Assembly: GCA_036346205.1 (NCBI GenBank)
Contig: JARFJB010001970.1
Coordinates: forward strand, 368,501 to 432,500
DNA from: Vesta saturnalis
Taxonomy: Eukaryota > Arthropoda > Insecta > Coleoptera > Lampyridae
Reading direction: 5' to 3'
Length of the DNA stretch: 64,000 bases
Of the stretch, positions 61,638-64,000 are shown in pieces (position 1 is the stretch's first letter; each line of letters begins with the position of its first letter). The notes below the pieces were generated by a model, which worked only from the letters and a program-made list of their open reading frames with translations, was not told where the DNA came from and made no database searches. The position numbers and the translations under genes were made by a program.

Positions 61638-63785
61638 ATATAAATTTTATTACAATTACTGTAACACCCTTTTCTTTGAATGAAAAGGACTTTATTTTAC
61701 TTTACTTTACCTCATGCAATCTCAATAGGATTTTAAATTAATAAAAGGGGAGTGGTTAGCTTAATTCTGCTGGAGTTAATCACTGTACACACTGAATCAT
61801 AGTCATACAAGGGTTTTATATTTATATTAATCCTATTCCTTTGTACATACTAAATATCGACAATTACTCTACGCAAATAAATGCACAACCCTGTACTTAC
61901 TAAAACAAAATAATTTATAATAATAAATAAAAAGAAATCTTCGAATGGGCTCCTTGTCTGGGATTACTATGGTCCAGTCCTCCCGCCACTCGATTCTGGG
62001 AAGTTTGTGAAAATAGAATTAATACTACCTCAAATGACCTATTCGGGACTCGTATTAATGTATATGCAAAAATCCTAACTAAAATGACTTTAAAATTATT
62101 TTAATATTTTAATGCCGGTCCTGTATACAAAAGCTACACGTGTGTGCACGCACATTTATCCTAACGAGCAACAACGTGGCTTAGAACGATAATGAGGGTA
62201 ATGCTCGCGCTTGCTCGCTAGAAGGTCAACCAGAAAAGTAATTACTTTCAATTATAGCTTATGCGCATACGATTATTACATTCGAATGAATATGTGATGT
62301 TGGTTTGCTTTTATACAATAAAAGCTTTCTCGGGAACTAAACTAACTAACTATATACTGGATTCACCAACTAATTATTTATATTATGTGGTTAATTACTT
62401 CGACAAATAGATTGTCTGATTATTCTATCCTAACGGATCTAAGTTATATATGAAATAAAAGTTACGGTGAAGTTGTACTAATCACAATGACAATTTCTGT
62501 ACTTAAGATGTTTAAACCATCAGGAAACGTGATAATTTACATATTACGGATGCGGTTTTCTTAAAGCAGGATTTCTCCTTTAAGAGGGATTTATCGCGAA
62601 TTGCGATCGCATATTGAAGCGGTTACTCACATTTGGCGAGACTAAATATGAGACTCCCGGGGTACGGACGTAAACACGGAGCGTCTGTTAGGTGATACAG
62701 TAACGTGGGATTTTTTTTGCACGCGTTGAGATTTCTTATACTTGTTGTTAGGAAACTTTTAGTAGGTGGCAACAAGGGGCATATCTGCATTCAATTTTCT
62801 CAGAAAACGTGATAGTACTGTATCTATTTGCGTAAAATTTTCTAATAAATTCAAATCGCGATAAGGCGGAATTTTGTTTTTGTTAAAAGAAACATGTGAC
62901 TTCATCTTCCTAGTTTCTGGTGTTGCAAAAGAACGTCATTTTTGAGAAAACGGAAAATTTGCGTTAGAAATTAATATGGTAAAGATTTTTCTGGAGTTTC
63001 TCTATAAAATAATTACTTGATAGGGATTACATGCAGTGAAGTCTGGTTTTACATTCTTTATTATGGTTAAATTTTATAGTACTTTTACACTAATTACCTC
63101 TTTTTAACGTTTTAAATCCATAAAATACATAGTTTACAATTTAAATTACATTATGGTACACTTTTGAAATTTTGTGTGCGACACGTTGCTAAAATAAGGG
63201 TTTCTCTTGCTACTGGTTATTATCGTCCTTCTTCGTTCCTCAAGATATTGCTGTGACCGATTCTATCACTATAACTGGTCAACGATCTTACGGTTTGTGA
63301 TGTAACATGCAAATGGTCTCCGATAGCTAACTTTAGGATACTTTATGATTACTACTTCATATTGGACCAATACCTTACTACAAACAAATAGGTTTATACA
63401 CAGTAAAACACTGCGTTAAGTAATTATACACAAGCAACGTCTTGGTGAGTTTCTTTTACTTGCTACACCGAAAAATTGTTGTAGTTAATCTGTTGGTCTT
63501 TAAGCGCAGTTCGTTACTAGAACTAATTTCAGTGCTAAGTATAACACTGTGCTTCTAAATTTTGTGTGGGTAACTTTCCTGCTGTCACTTTTAGTGTTAC
63601 TACATCTACCTAGGTTATGTTCCTGTAAAGATAAAAGTTGTATACGCTTTAGCAGAAATGTCATAAACTTTACTTACACAAACTTTCCTTACTAATTAAT
63701 AACTATTACTAGCTTCCATATTTTAGATATTTTCATGTATAATCACTTTAAATTGAAACAAAATTACAGTCTTTAAACAGTTGTT
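61435..63785 (-). repeat. Right arm of the long inverted repeat
   Basis: Inverted counterpart of 49918-51660. It is longer because of about 570 bp at 62110-62680 that is absent on the left. Promoter, AATAAA and inner Penelope fragment are all conserved in mirror orientation. Confidence 0.75.
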
Positions 63786-64000
63786 ATATCTGTATACCTA
63801 CTACCTTGTTGTCAATCAGCTGTTAGTAAATTGCGAATTCTGCCACTTAAGCAACTACTGTTATACAATGTACACAGTGCTTCACGAGTTATGTTAATAT
63901 TTGTGCTTATTGAACTAGATTGCTTATAGATAAGGTTACTCATATCCAAATGTTATAGTTTATTCTAAATGATTAATCCATGTTTTATACTTTTATACTT
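63786..64000. other. Unassigned sequence at the window's right edge
   Basis: AT-rich, beyond the end of the inverted-repeat match. Nothing recognised. Confidence 0.5.

Overview
The window looks like insect nuclear DNA: AT-rich and intergenic, with no host gene that I could recognise. Almost everything readable in it is a mobile element or the remains of one. The kinds present (Polinton/Maverick, DD41D mariner-like, piggyBac, Penelope-like, Jockey/CR1-like LINE, CACTA-like with a DUF4806-type partner gene) together with an insect-type TATA plus TCAGT core promoter point to an insect; a beetle or hemipteran is a guess. The window behaves as a graveyard of nested elements tied together by thirteen (TA)n arrays.

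Layout. 1-1795 is a TG-rich minisatellite. 3.9-5.6 kb holds a decayed DD41D mariner inside another inverted repeat. 5826-22409 is a whole Polinton/Maverick (16.6 kb) with inverted termini and a nearly full gene set: PolB (+), integrase with chromodomain (-), small ORFs (-), a DUF8207-like gene and the packaging ATPase (-), then PLA2-domain/basic membrane protein, adenain-like protease, minor capsid, major capsid and a conserved ORF (+), and two further conserved ORFs (-). Most genes are broken, several by nonsense codons alone. Its right end abuts a LINE reverse-transcriptase fragment. 23.0-30.1 kb is a CACTA-like element with ACGTCC-rich subterminal arrays, a tnp2-like transposase and an intron-containing DUF4806-like gene, carrying two nested MITEs.

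30.7-43.2 kb contains tRNA-like Pol III units, a piggyBac transposase relic, a complex mariner nest with direct and inverted repeats, another mariner transposase relic, a LINE fragment, and a nearly intact DD41D mariner with about 490-bp inverted repeats and a 72-bp intron in its transposase, sitting between two (TA)n arrays. 43.2-49.9 kb has a roughly 140-bp tandem satellite, a LINE fragment, a Tc1-like DNA-binding fragment and a second piggyBac fragment.

49.9-63.8 kb is bracketed by a long-armed inverted repeat (arms of about 1.7 and 2.35 kb). Each arm carries an inward-facing core promoter and the C-terminal GIY-YIG part of a Penelope-like protein at its inner edge. Between the arms lie a fold-back mariner that encodes only the DNA-binding half of its transposase, three further DD41D mariners in different states of decay (one with a tandem-duplicated 3' end), and a Penelope-like element with reverse transcriptase, GIY-YIG domain and a hammerhead-like motif, flanked on both sides by (TA)n.

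All calls were made by eye from sequence and translation. Identities, ages and family names have not been tested by any search.
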